A stretch of DNA of 64,000 nt from Babylonia areolata (taxonomy: Eukaryota > Mollusca > Gastropoda > Neogastropoda > Buccinidae): contig NC_134907.1 in NCBI RefSeq assembly GCF_041734735.1, forward strand, positions 9,628,638 through 9,692,637. The letters are read 5' to 3'. Within the stretch, counting starts at the first letter, position 1; the number at the start of each line of letters is the position of its first letter. The notes beneath the pieces were generated by a model that ran no database searches, was not told where the DNA came from, and worked only from the letters and a program-made list of their open reading frames with translations. Shown here piece after piece: positions 11,950 to 25,505 of the stretch. The position numbers and the translations under genes are program-made.

Positions 11950-13786
11950 AAAAAAAAAAAGACCCCAACTTATACAAAGCTAAGTGTTGAATTTTAACTA
12001 AGGGTGGCAAGTATCGAACACTAACCCAGTGGTGACACACTCATGCAGTGTTTGCATCCCACTTCTGAAACCATGCTGACCACACACATGGCCTTCACAT
12101 GTCGTCTCTGAAAAGGAATAAGATGGCTTCCAGAAAAAACACACAATGGTCATTGCCCCTTCATCATCCTAGAGGTTTGGAAGCACCCCGGTGGTTTGGT
12201 TGAAATGTACAAGTAACGTGGGTGTAGTGTGTGCATGTGAATCTGTGCGGGCGCATGTGCATGCGTGACTGACTGAGACCTGACTGAATGACATGCGGAA
12301 ACATATGACAGCGCGCCTGTCAAGTTGGCTCAGCCCAGGCAGGCAGGAAAACCTTGCATTAATCATAATATCTTCAGTATCTACATCCCTGTCTCTGCAC
12401 ACACATTGGAGTACCTCAGAAAAAAGAAACCAACCATAATCAGAATCGAGAGCAAATGATGCGACATATAATAAGAAAAGAAAAAATTAAGTAAAAAAAA
12501 AAAAAAAAATCACGTTACACTGGGCTACTTCCAACCCTAAAGGAATGCAAGCTGAAGGCAGACCTGTTTAACTTCTATTTCTGCTGGGTATATTCTTGTA
12601 AAAAAAAAAAAAAAAAAAAGGTGTACCCCACCTCATAATAATGTACCATAACAAGTCTGATGTACCTTGGAAACGAGTCTGAAACAGTGATTCAGTAACT
12701 TCCACATATACACCTGTATTATTATAAAAATATTGCAGCTTTCACATAATTATTTTCCATCAGTTCATGATGGCACCTATTCTTGTCGCACACCACACTA
12801 CACATGCTACTTCTGTCTGACAAAATGAAAACCTGCAATCCAAGAATGAGCAAACTATGTATTGGCAACTGAATTACATGGGTTTCCTTTAAAATCTCCA
12901 CAAAAAAGTATCTGTTATTATGATCGCACAACATGATCTTTTACATCCTTAACTCAACTTCAGTTATTATATATATATATATTATATATATATGTGTGTG
13001 TGTGTGTGCGTGTTTGTAGAGACTGAAAGAGAGATAACAAAACAAAAAAATATGCAAATATTCAGTAACTCCTTCAACCTATTTAATACTTTGGTTGATA
13101 AGATAGATAAAACAAAAAAATGTGCAAATATCAAGTACCTCTTTCAACCTATTTAATTCTTTAGTTGATATGTTTTCAATGTCTGTTTTTCACAGTTTAC
13201 CTGCTTATATAAACTCGACATACTGACACATAGATCTGTATTTAAATTTTTTTTCTTTTCTACATTGATTAAATAAAAAAAAAACGGCGCCCATTCAAAC
13301 ACCAGTCTGCGAACGATCCCATATGGTTTTCCCCCACTAACACCTCCACCTCTTTCAAGTGATTCTGAAGATGAAGTTATGAAAACAAAAAACTTTTTCT
13401 TTCCATTATTGAATAAGAAGTCTTTTGCCACACCCCACCCCACCCCACCATAACTGACAATACCAGGGCTCCCACTTAGAAAAGTAAAAAATCCCTGAAA
13501 TTCTTGGGGGGGTGGAGGGGGCAGGTGTATGCTCCCCCAGAAAAAAAAAAAATTGTAACCAACACGTTCACAGCACTGTTCTGCCATTTATCATATCTCT
13601 ACGATTCCTACAGAGTGCCTCCAATCTAACCATCTGCAGAGATGAAAAAAGGTATCAATACATACCAGCACTTCAGTTTTTGCCTTCACAGCTTCAGTAG
13701 TGTCCCACGGTTACAATATTCCCAGTTATATCACTCTAAACAAATCAGACTTCAGTTCAGCTCCTCTTGCAGCCACCACTATCTGA
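11950..13786. other. Non-coding stretch
   Basis: It holds a partial SINE-D (about 12,250-12,360), (TA)n at 12,968-12,992 and a duplicated phrase (agataaaacaaaaaaatgtg / gagataacaaaacaaaaaaa at about 13,030-13,150). No coding signal. Confidence 0.6.
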
Positions 13787-13988
13787 AAAAGCGTAAGACG
13801 AGACAGAGCGTAAACCTGACAAGATGGCGTGGAGAGCCTTGGCCAAAGGAATGATTAAGCGCTTATAGTTTTTAGAGGCGTTTGATTGGCTGAGAGCGGT
13901 GGGCCCGTCTTTTCACTGTTAGCCGCGCGAAATTTGGCCAAGCAGAGCAAACCAATAGGCCTAGTTTGCATCAGTTTGACATGGTACA
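13787..13988 (+). repeat. Dispersed ~200-bp repeat, copy 1
   Basis: Reads gcgtaagacgagacagagcg to catcagtttgacatggta. It matches, in inverted orientation, 46,100-46,300. Contains paired motifs (cttggccaaa ... aatttggccaag; gattggctga) and a fairly high GC content. Family unknown. Confidence 0.8.
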
Positions 13989-14398
13989 GTATATGACACC
14001 GAATTTTGTTTCTCTCTGTGGCTGCTTTGACATCTACACCCCATCTCGCTCTCTACGATCGACTTCGGACCCACTCTCCTCATACCCAGATTCAAACACT
14101 CCACTGTCAGCTGCTGCTCTTTCTGGCCACCACTCTTTCTCAGTATCTGGACCTTGCATTTGGAATGAGCTCCCTCCCTCACTTCGTCAGGTCTCCACAC
14201 TCAGTTCTTCCAAGTCTGGCCTTAAAACCCATCTCTTCCCAAGATAGCCTCCCTTCCCTGCCTCTTGTTTTCAGTTTTTTCAGTCTAGAGTTACGCATGC
14301 ATGTGACTGACTGGTGTGAAAGCGCTTTGATTTGTCTTTGCAAAAGATTTAGCGCTATATAAGTACTAATTATCATTATTATTATTATCAACATTTCT
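13985..14398 (+). mobile_element. 5'-truncated LINE 3' end (ORF2 C-terminus and tail)
   Basis: The frame reads HHSFSVSGPCIWNELPPSLR then SSSKSGLKTHLFPR, typical of the extreme C-terminus of ORF2 in CR1/L2-type LINEs. A short 3' UTR ends gcgctatataagtactaatt atcattatt, a LINE-like tail with microsatellite end. Confidence 0.82.
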
Positions 14399-14784
14399 TT
14401 CCTCCCTGAATCTCATTGCTGAAAAGTGGGAGCCCTGCATTCCAAAAGATATAAGTTTTGGGAGGGAACAAAAACCAACAAAAAAAACACACACAAAAAC
14501 TGAAGACAAGGCCTTCAAGACTTGAGCGATACCACAAAACTGAAGTTCGGAACAGAAAAGGACACTGCGACTCGAAACAATACTCCTGCAGAATTTCAAC
14601 TATCTACTCCGTACAACCTAAAACAATTGTGACGTTTGAAAAACTTGGGTTTGAAACATCATTCACTGACTCCCTCCCTAAAAACTAAAAGCCAGAAAGA
14701 CAGTCCTGTTTGGGAATGGGTTTGTGAAATTGTTTTGCCACTACTTCCCCACAAGCCAAACAGATATTCGTGTTTGAAATGATT

Positions 14785-14893
14785 ATGCCCCCCCCGAAAA
14801 CGGAGTATGGCTGCCTACATGGCGGGGTAAAAACGGTCATACACGTAAAAGCCCACTCGCGTGCATACGAGTGAACGCAGAAGAAGACGAAGA
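14785..14893 (+). mobile_element. SINE-A, 5'-truncated tail
   Basis: Only the last 105 bp (ccgaaaacggagtatggctg to the gaagaagacg tail) are present, starting abruptly after a C run. Confidence 0.85.
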
Positions 14894-14899
14894 AATGAT

Positions 14900-15149
14900 T
14901 ATGGTGGGTTTGTGAAATTGTGTAGGTATTGCCGTCCCACAAGCCAAAAAGACAGTTGTGCTTCAAATGGGTTTGTGAAATGGTGTAGCTATTACTGTCC
15001 TATAAGCTGAAAGGATCGTCATGGATGGAAACTGAAAGTGGTACAAATACTCCGATTCTAGATACCATTAGAAGAAATTTCATAACTTAGAATCAAAAGT
15101 TGAAGTAACTTGGATATTCTTATGGTTTCATACCATCATTCTGAGCACA
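14900..15149. other. Short tandem phrase, nothing else recognised
   Basis: A ~65-bp phrase (gggtttgtgaaattgtgtag ... cccacaagccaaa) occurs in diverged copies around 14,710, 14,910 and 14,960, partly split by the SINE-A tail. Confidence 0.55.
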
Positions 15150-15942
15150 GTTTCAATTTCTCCTGGAGGCGTCAGTGTTTGGACAAATCCATATACGCTA
15201 CACCACATCTGCTATGAAGATTCCTGACCAGCAGCATAACCCAACATGCTTAGTCAGGCCTTGAGTGCATGCATATGTGTACATTTGAAACCAATCTGTG
15301 TGGATTTCTTCAGCATAATTTTGCCAGAGGATAACGCTCTCGTTGCCACAGATTCTTGCTCAGAGTGCCCTGTGCATGCCGCACACGGGACCTTGCTTTA
15401 TCACCCCATCTTAACGACAAGACGCTCAGTTGATTTTTTCTGTCAAACATGGGAGAAAGGGCGAGAGCAGGATTTTTCTTCTTCTCCTTTGTTCGTGGGC
15501 TGCAACTCCCACATTCACTCGTATGCACACGAGTGGGTTTTTACGTGTATGATCGTTTTTACCCCGCCATGTAGGCAGCCATACTCCATTTTCGGGGGTG
15601 TGCATGCTGGGTATGTTCTTGTTTCCATAACCCACCAAACGCTGACATGGATTACAGGATCTTTAACATGCGTATTTGATCTTATGCTTGCATATACACA
15701 CGAAGGGGGTTCAGGCACTAGCAGGTCTGCACATACGCTGACCTTGGAGATCGGAAAAAATCTCCACCCTTCACCCACCAGGCGCCATCACCGTGATTCG
15801 AACCCGGGACCCTCAGATTGACAGTCCAACGCTTTAACCACTTGGCTACTGCACCCGTCAGAGAACCGGATTCAAACCCAGACCCTCAAGGACTGTATTT
15901 GGCAGAGGAGTGTCTTAACAAGTCTGCCACCTTCCTCCCCTG
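15150..15942 (-). mobile_element. SINE-B copy split by SINE-A
   Basis: Tail at 15,150-15,265, body to 15,472, head at 15,863-15,942 (gcagaggagtgtcttaacaa to gccaccttcctcc). Confidence 0.88.
15473..15858 (-). mobile_element. SINE-A nested in a SINE-B copy
   Basis: A full-length copy interrupts a minus-strand SINE-B at its B-box region. The host SINE resumes at about 15,863 with cggattcaaacccagaccct. The flanking duplication is imperfect (gagcaggatt / gagaaccggatt). Confidence 0.9.
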
Positions 15943-15944
15943 AG

Positions 15945-16714
15945 CACAAATGAAACTAAACAGGAAAATTTGAGGCCGGTCAGGCTGTGCGTGAACTGAG
16001 TTCACAGCTGCAATAGTATCACCTGACCACAGGCGCCCGACTGGTGTCACAAATGACTCGTCATAAAGTGGAGGAAGTTCTGGGCCAGCGTCTATGGTTA
16101 AGAACACGAACAAGTAGAGAATACGAAAAAGTTCACAAGACATTGACTCACTCTGAGTACACATGTGTGAAAAAAAAAAATGAAAAAAAAAGAGAAGTTT
16201 TGGTTAATACACTGACTCACTCTGAGCAAACCCAGGCTGAGCCAAAGCCTGCTGTGGGTGATGAACAGACTAACCTTTGAGTACACTCGTGAGTCAACAA
16301 CTGCCTTGTGGCCAGAACACTCACTCACTTTGAGAGTCAAAAACAATGTCGTCTTATGTCTCTCTATTTCCACACAACAAATCCTGAGATTATTTAAATT
16401 TTACATGCTGAAACAATGTTGTGTAACAACTTTTAATGTATGACACAGATGAAATGCAACGGCACAATGTTTTCAATTAACATTCTTTTTTTTTCTTTCT
16501 TTCATTTCTTACTATCTTCTCTCCCTTCTCTCTCTCTCTCTCACACACACACTCCAAACACAATCACCCACAACCCCTGCCACACCAAAATCTATTCTGC
16601 GCTCAAATGCAATTATTACCTCACCAAACACAGTCACTCACTCTTTCTTCTCCAGTCACACACACACACACACATATACTTCCCTTCAAATGCAGCCCTC
16701 TTCAATCCTCAATA

Positions 16715-16754
<40 letters not shown>

Positions 16755-16954
16755 GTCTGCTTGCCATATTTCTTCTAATGCACTACCACAATGCACAAGT
16801 TCATTATGTAATCCCCAGTAAAACTGAGAAAAAAAACAAAACAAAAAAAATGATTATATATTAAAAAAAACAAAAAAACAAAAAAAAAACACATCACATC
16901 TGCAAGGACATGACAACTTGCGAGACTGTGATGAGGATCATGGCAAACAAAACT
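15945..16954. other. Non-coding stretch with simple repeats
   Basis: Repeated phrase actgactcactctgagcaaa (about 16,140-16,330), CT/CA-rich 16,510-16,690, A run 16,716-16,750. No gene seen. Confidence 0.6.
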
Positions 16955-17700
16955 CCTGCAATCATTTCATCCCTTGCTTTTTCATTGGCTGCGGCGACCA
17001 AAGAACGTGACGATAACCATGGCAAACACAGCTCCCACCCAATATTTCGTCCCCTGCTTTTTCATTGGCTGCGGCAACCAAAGAACGTGATGATAACCAT
17101 GGCAAACACAGCTCCCATCCAATCATTTCGTCCCCTGCTTTTTCATTGGCTGCGGCGACCAATGAACGTGATGATAGCCATGGCAAGCACAGCTCCCATC
17201 CAACCATTTCGTCCCCTGCTTTTTCATTGGCTGCGGCGACCAAAGAACGTGACGATAACCACTGGCAAACACAGCTCCCACCCAATATTTCGTCCCCTGC
17301 TTTTTCATTGGCTGCGGCGACCAAAGATGATGATGATAACCACAGCAAACACTGCTCCCATCCAATATTTCGTCCCCTGCTTTTTCATTGGCTGCGGCGA
17401 CCAAAGAAGATGATGATAACCATGGCAAACACAGCTCCCACCCAATATTTCGTCCCCTGCTTTTTCATTGGCTGCGGCGACCAAAGAACGTGATGATAAC
17501 CATGGCAAACACAGCTCCCATCCAATCATTTCGTCCCCGGCTTTTTCACTGGCTGCGGTGACCAAAGAACATGACGATAACCATGGCAAACACAGCTCCC
17601 ATCCAATCATTATGTCCCCTGCTTTTTCATTGGCTGCGGCGACCAAAGAACGTGATGATAACCATGGCAAACACAGCCCTGCGATCATTTATTCCCTTGT
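16955..17700. repeat. 81-bp tandem array, about 9 copies
   Basis: The unit (tcccctgctttttcattggc ... ccatggcaaacacagctccc) repeats with a period of 81 bp, a multiple of three, so long frames are open on both strands. It starts about 280 bp beyond the CP2 stop and may be transcribed in its 3' UTR. A minus-strand AATAAA lies in the outermost degenerate copy. Confidence 0.93.
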
Positions 17701-17970
17701 TTTTCATACACTTAAGCCTCCGAAGAACGTAATAACCAAACTGAAGTTCTGCGATCATTTCATCTGTGTTTTTTCCTTGGCAGAGGCCTTCCGCTGACGA
17801 GCAAAAGGTCACACGCGTCACCCGAACTCTCTTCACGTGGAGGTGGTCAGGCAAGAGTGAACGAACCAGTGAGGGGAGGTGGGGGTTTGGGGGGGGTGGG
17901 GGGCAGTGAAGGAGTAGTAGTAGTAGAATAGCAGCGGCCGTGGGGGTGAGGAGGGAACAGGAGGGCGGTG

Positions 17971-18017
17971 TCACTGCATCGACCTCAGCATGATGCGGTA
18001 CTTGTCTCCCGTCTCCT
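17971..18017 (-). CDS. TFCP2: CP2 gene terminal exon S and stop codon
   Basis: The exon reads [15 protein letters not shown] and stops, aligning with the vertebrate C-terminus NDSYHIILK. The acceptor is TTTGCAG|AG; the sequence before it on the transcript is a (TG)n run of about 50 nt instead of an ordinary pyrimidine tract. The 3' UTR continues toward lower coordinates. Confidence 0.9.
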
Positions 18018-18028
18018 CTGCAAACACA

Positions 18029-18070
<42 letters not shown>

Positions 18071-18788
18071 GCATACGCACATGGGAGTGATCAACTACTG
18101 ATGGTATCATTCAGAACAGGCCTCAACATTATTAATGGTTGCTTGACTGCCTGGGACTTTTCTTTCTTCTTCATTCGTGGGCTGCAACTCCTACCTTCAC
18201 TCGCATGTACACGAGCGGGCTTTTACGTGTATAACTGTTTTTACCTCACCATGTAAGCAGCCATACTCCGTTTTCGGGGGTGTTCATGCTGGGTATGTTC
18301 TTGTTTCCATAACCCACCAAATGCTGACATGGGTTACAGGATCTTTAACATGCGTATTTGATCTTCTGCGTGCGTATACACATGAAGGGGGTTCAGGAAC
18401 AAGCAGGTCTGCACATTATGTTGACCTGGGAGATCGGAAAAATCTCCACCCTTTACCCACCAGGTGCCATTACTAAGATTCGAACCCGGGATTGAAAACT
18501 GCCTGGGACAAGAAGATCGTCGTGTCAGGCAAACTAAGCCCTTCCAGTACTGAGCAAGTAATATTTCCAAAGACTAGCATGTAGCCTGATGTCATTATCT
18601 TTATTCAAAATATGGGTTGCGCTCCCAAATCCCATTGTCAGGTACTTTCTTGTGTAGAGTGAAGATCTTATAACAGACCATATTTCTAGTCGCATCTTCG
18701 ACTGGCAGACTGGAGTAGGCAGCTGTGTGCAGCTCAAAGGCGACTTGTCATAGGCTGCTATTTTTGTGTGTGTGTGTGTTTATGTTTA

Positions 18789-18824
<36 letters not shown>

Positions 18825-21641
18825 TGTTTGAGTGTGTACACGTTTGTCTGATACATACATGTGAGGTTCTAGAAAAAAAAAAAAAAAAAAAAAAGGGCAA
18901 GTACAAAACCCATCTAGGCAAGTCAGTTTTCTACTGACTTGCCCCCAACCAGGCAAGCGCATAAAAAAAAAAAAAAAAAAAAAAAAAGGTTAATGTTGAG
19001 ACCTGCAGTACAACAACAAAACATTTCCTGCTCTCACAATTTCATCGACATGTCAACACAAAGGACTTGCTCACTTCAAACTGGGTCAGGTGGTGAAGGT
19101 CTGTCATTGTTCTATTGTGGCGGGAAAGCTGGCTGCAGCTGTCAACTTTTGTTACAGTGTGAAAAATGGTCCTTTTAACATGAACCCTCCATGTGAACTA
19201 AAGTCGCCAACAGTGGTGCACTGTCTTGTAGACTAAAGTCACCTATGGCGATGAAAGAGTGAAAAAAAGCTGTAACCTGAACACAAACATTAAAACGGGT
19301 ACACTAAACAAAACCCCACCGCCCACAAAAAAATCCTGCAGACAATAAACATTGTCTTCAGCATAAGGAAAGAATACAACAAAAGTAAGAATGCCCAAGT
19401 ACTGATCACATTTCTCCCCACCTCCACACTCTGTACTGGCTCCCCATTGAAGTGAGAATTAAATACAAAGTTGCGTGTCTCTGCTATTCTGCTTTCCACT
19501 CTGCAGGATCTATATATCTTTCTGACCTCATCAGTGTTTACGCTCCCTCAAGGAATCTCTGCTCTTCCTCTGCTGACTGTTGTCTTTTGAAACTTCCTCG
19601 TGCAAATATAAGAACCTTTGGTGAATGTTCTTTCTTCTTTGCAGCTCCTCACATCTGAGAACAACCTTCCTCATTATATCTGTGCATCTGATTCTATTTC
19701 TGCTTTTCGCTCATCACTAAAAATTTATCTTTTTAAAGTCCATCTACAAGCACTCTCAGCTTTCTTGTTCTCTAACACCACCCATGTCAGCTCACTTTGG
19801 ATGCATGGAGAGTGGGAAAGGGAGAGTGTGTGTGTGTAGGGAGGGCGGGGAGGGTTTTTGAGAAAGAGTGGTCATGAATGATTTGTACTTTGTAATATTT
19901 TTCTTTCATGTAAAGCGCCCTGAGCTCTTAAAGAGAAAGGGCGCTATATAAATGTACATTATCATCATCATTATTATTATTATAATTGTCCTGAAAATAC
20001 ACTGCAAACAAACATACATCCTTGCTATACATGGGCATCATCTAGTGGAGGGGGAGAAAATATTGGCGACAACGGGATTCAAACCAGTGCGCCTAAGATT
20101 CTCTCGGTTCCTTAGCGGACGCGTTACCTCTAGGCCATCACTCCACGTTTGTTTCTGTGCCCACACAAAGATTTGTTCAATGTACATCAAATCTTTTGGC
20201 TGGCCATTTCTTGTTTCTTTATGGAATGCTGAAAAAGGGACTTTTAGCGGCTATGACCTCAGAATCCCATATTTCAGGGCCTTTAAGTGTGTCCCTAAAA
20301 GGCGGCTTCCAAAAATAAGGCTTTTTAGAATATTTTCAAGGCCTGAGTGAACCCTGCTGTAGAATAGCAAGAACTTACACAAAAAAAGACAAGACACATC
20401 CCAGTGACCATAACGTGTCTCGTGACACAGAGGACATGACCACCTTTGTGATGGTAGGCAGAAACAACGACTGATGACACTGACTTATTTTCTGTATCTG
20501 TGGGAAGAAAATGCATCACACGGGCACACAGATAACAATCACTGGAGAGCACAGCATGTTCACTGTGTGGGTTGTCTTACCTTTCGTGCCTTCCACCACA
20601 AATCTGGACTGGTCGTGTGTGTTCTGCAGAACCTGTACAAACACAGTCGTAAAGTATTGTTTAAAAACGTATTGACATCTATTAGTCTTTTGTCACAACA
20701 GATTTCTCTGTGTGAAATTCTGGCTGGTCTAGCACAGCAGATCCTATGGCGGGGACATTTACTGGTGCCTTTGGTATTCATCTCACATTTCTTTCTTTCT
20801 TTTTTATTCACCCCCCCCCCCCCATCCCCCCTATCCCCACCCCTCATTATGTCAGGTGTGTGTATGTGGACAGGCGTCATATCAAAAACTTGCTCAACGC
20901 TCAACTTACAGTTGGGCCAACAGCAAAGTGAAAGCTGAATGCTCAATGGTTTCTCAACTGCAAAAGAAATTTTCTATCTAAAATTACATTTAAATAACAT
21001 ACTTACCATGACCCAACTAGTGCAGACTCCGGCAGGGGTCTGACATTCCTGTCCTGTGCAAACTATTATCCGCCTATGCGGAGAAAACGAAACTACGGCC
21101 GATAACCTCCCGGAAGTAGGTAACCTCCCCTTTGTCCCCCAGGCTAGGGCCCTCTTTTTCCGGCAGCCATCATGACTCCTGTTCCTGTGCTCTTCATACG
21201 GCTAAGTTTTTTCCTATTTTCTGCCTGTCTTTCTGAAATTCGGAGGCAAGACTGCACCGATTCTTAGTGCTGCAGCCTTGGAGACAGTTGTCCTTTGGGA
21301 ACCATCCCAGTGCCAACTGTCCTAAAACCCTCTTGGCCGAGACAGCGGTGATGCAACTTGGACAAGACGCTCTCCACTATAATCAAATTCTAGCCCAGAT
21401 AGTTGGAACAGCAGCTGTCTCCACTGCTGTTCCAATGTTAATAGTCGGACATGACCGACTATCATATACATACATATGTTATGTGCATGCATACGTTGTA
21501 TGTGTGTGTGTGAGTGTGTGTGTGAGTGTGTGTGTGAATGAGTGTGTGTGTGTGTGTGTGCATTTTACTTATATATACGATTTATTCCCTTGATGTTTTT
21601 ATTTATGTATTGTTGTACAATACCTTATGGTCTTAATGTGC

Positions 21642-21695
<54 letters not shown>

Positions 21696-23132
21696 GCGTG
21701 CGTGCGTGCATGTCATTTTTAGTAATCTATACCCTTTTTTGTTGGATGTTTTCATTTGTTAATATTGTTGTGCAATACCCTATTGTCTTAACGTGAGTAT
21801 GTGTGTGGGGGGGTTAGTATATCGTCAGCTATTGGGAATTCTTATTTGACTAGTTTTAATCTCTTCTTATGTTGCGCATGATTTTATGCCAGTGTTTACA
21901 ACGAGCCTGTGATTGCACAACTTAATTTCCATGTGGATTAATAAAGTGTTTTTGATTTGATTTGATTTGATATCATACATGTCACAAACATAGCAGAGAA
22001 AGTGCTGTGTGCACATGTCAAATGATCGGTATAAGAGCAAGCCAGGCGCTTCCTTTTTGGAGAAGTGTCTGGGTTTGTTCCAATGTACCTTTTATTTACC
22101 TGTGTGCTAGCTGAATTGGTAGCGTAAGCAGCATTGGCTTGAAGTTATGTACCTTGTGTGTGGAGAGAATTACCACTCTTTACTATTTGTTAATAGCAGA
22201 GAAAGGCTGAATAAAGTCATGCCGTACCGACCGTATGGATTCATACGAACTTGGGAATTTGTGACTGAAACAGCCTCTACTATGTCGGTGATGCTTCAAT
22301 GCCATGAATATTATATGGAATTCCAGCTTTTGCACTGCAAAGATGGCTTGAAAGTGCAACTCCGTCCTGAGTCACTGTATATCAACCTCATCAGTCAGCT
22401 ATCAAATCAAATTAAATTATGGTGCTTAGAGCCTCGCCAACCACTAAGGCCATCTTAAGGCTGTTGCCACATTTGCATCTAATTCAAGTCAAGGGTAAAA
22501 AACAAAACAAAAAAACCAAAAAAACAAAAAAAACAACAACAACACAATGAAAACTAGTCACAGCTTCAAATTTTCCACTCAAAGTTTAAAAACTTCATCA
22601 GTCAGCTGATGGTGGAAGACGACAAACCTAGCTGTTAGTCTTCCAAACACATCTGGCCATTCATTTGATGAATTAAAAAAAATTTAAAAAAACAAAACAA
22701 AAAAAAAACAACCTTGGAAATTCTTCTTGTAGATATAATAAACAGCTGTATCTATAACACAGAAAGGAAAATTATGAATCCTTCTCTCTCTCACACACAC
22801 ACTCACTCACACACACACTCACATAAAGAATATATTTTTTATATAATCTCTCTCTCTTTGCCTTAGGCAGAAGCCACTTGCACAAGATATGAGATTCATG
22901 CCCTCACTTATAAAGACAGCAATCCCCCCAGACACGTAAACATACACAAACACACTCACACACAAACACTCATACAAAGACACACACACAAACATTCTCA
23001 CACTCTCTCTCTCTCTCTCACACACATACACACAAACAAGCACACACACTCTCTCTCTCTCACACACACACACGAATAAACACGCACACTCTCTCTCTCT
23101 CTCACACACACACACACAAACAAGCACACACA

Positions 23133-23167
<35 letters not shown>

Positions 23168-25472
23168 GAATAAACACACACAGAAACACGCACACTAACA
23201 CACACACACCTTCTCACTGTTTCCCCCCTCCTCCATAAACCTCTCTCCCTCTCTTTGCCTCTCCCATACTACCGTCTCCCACACAACACCGCACTGCACA
23301 CCAGCCTACCTCATCTGTGACCAAGATATGGATGCCAGAAGGCCCGATCATGAAGATGTCTCCTATATGGGAAGCCTGGATGCCAAACAGTGACGCCAAC
23401 TTGCACTTGAGTTCTTGCACGCTCACACACTCCATGTAGATCGCGTGGTACACTGTAAACAAGAGAGGCAAGGCCTTCAAGACTCACTTGTGATAAATTA
23501 AGTCCCCTAGCATTAATTACAGAGTAATTTCGCTTTTTTACTATCTGCACCAAAACGTTTGTAAAATAAATAAAAATTCCATGCTTAGCAAAAGAAGTTC
23601 CTGTTTGAACAAAAAATGATAATAATGACTCCTCATGTTGTTGTGTCAGAATAAGAGGTCAGAGTGCCAAGTTTAGAGAATACAAAAAATATAAATATAA
23701 CAGTAAATGCAGTTTGCATATAATGTGGCTTCTTTTTTTAATTTTTTTGTGCCCATCCGAGAGGTGCAATATTGTTTTAAACAAGATCACTGGAAAGAAC
23801 TGAATTTCTCCTATTTTTACGCCAAATTTGGTGTCAACTGACAAAGTATTTGTAGAGAAAATGTCAATGTTAAAGTTTACCACAGACACACAGACACACG
23901 GACACACACACACACACAGACAACCGAACACCAGGTTAAAACATAGACTCACTTTGTTTACACAAGCGAGTCAAAAATAGCATCTGAGTACAGCAGAGGC
24001 ATGTGAAAAATTGTCAGGTTATTTGGCATTCACTGCAACCACAGAATCTCAATGCAGAAGACGTGTAAAGAAATATAGTAAACAAATTTTTTTTTTTTAA
24101 ACAAAAAATAAAGGGAAGAAAGAAGCATCACAACTATGTGCACAACAGCTGAGTGGTTAAAGCATTGGACTTCCAATCCAGAGTTTGAATCCCAGTCACG
24201 GCACCTGGAGGGGTAAAAGGGTGGAGATTTTTCCGATCTCTCAGGTCAACAGATGACCAGACCTGCTTGTGCCTGAACCCGTTCCGTGCGTATACACACA
24301 CAGGAGATCAAATACGCATGAGACCCTGTAATCCATGTCAGCGTTTGGTGAGTTATGGAAACAAGAACATGCCCAGCATGCACAGAGAATAAAATTCCTT
24401 CAAAACACACACACACACACAACACATTAAAAAAAACAAAAAAATCCTACATACACACACACAAACCTGACAAAATTCCTTCTTAACACACACACACTGA
24501 CGACTACCCACCACACAAACAAAACAGACATACATACCAGACTCTGGCTCCTGACAAATGAAGATTGTAAGCCGGGGACGAACTGACCTGAAAACACAAA
24601 ACACAAAAGATACTTACGGTTCTTCCATTCCAACTTTTTTTTTTTTAAGTCCTTTTTTTTCATTGTTATGTTTTTGAATGTAACTGAATCACCCCATAGC
24701 GACAGCACAACGCAAGTGAGTGTGGTAAGACCGTCCCTGTCAAATGCCTCACATCCTGAGGTAACCCTCTCTGACCCTCACTGCTATGTCGCTAACAGGT
24801 GCAGTGGTCGAACGGATTTGGGGGCGCTGGCTTCCAGCCCGAGTTTTCCCCAAGTTACATGGTGGGGTTTGGGTCCAGTGGCCAGTGTTCTTCTTCTTCG
24901 TTCGTGGGCTGCAACTCCCACTTTCACTCGTATGCACACGCGTGGGCTTTCACATGTATGACCGTTTTTACCCCGCCATTTACGCAGCCATACTCCATTT
25001 TCGGGGGTAGGTCAGGGTTCTTCTTCGTTCGTGGGCTGCAACTCCCACTTTCACTCGTATGCACACGAGTGGGCTTTCACGTGTATGACCGTTTTTACCC
25101 CGCCATTTAGGCAGCCATACTCCATTTTCGGGGGTAGGTCAGGGTTCTTCTTCGTTCGTGGGCTGCAACTCCCACTTTCACTCGTATGCACACGAGTGGG
25201 CTTTCACGTGTATGACCGTTTTTACCCCGCCATTTAGGCAGCCATACTCCATTTTCGGGGGTAGGTCAGGTCTTCTTCGTTCGTGGGCTGCAACTCCCAC
25301 TTTCACTCGTATGCACACGCGTGGGCTTTCACATGTATGACCGTTTTTACCCCGCCATTTACGCAGCCATACTCCATTTTCGGGGGTAGGTCAGGGTTCC
25401 AACATTTCATTTTGGCCTGGTGTTGTTGTGTCCTCGAGAAAGGGGCATGCTACTCCCATTTCTTTTCTTTTT

Positions 25473-25505
<33 letters not shown>

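Larger units (their letters stand above)
10640..17970 (-). other. Candidate 3' UTR / downstream region of the CP2 gene
   Basis: No coding exon was found between the CP2 stop and the T-rich left flank. Minus-strand AATAAA signals occur at 17,686-17,691 (about 280 nt past the stop), 10,967-10,972 and 10,644-10,649. The near signal would give a compact UTR. The far ones would give a UTR of about 7 kb that includes the 81-bp array, SINEs and a LINE end. Which is used cannot be told from sequence. Confidence 0.3.

Noticed and set aside
16910-17797. Open frames on both strands over the 81-bp array
   Set aside because: Period divisible by three keeps frames open; no exon neighbours or family match.
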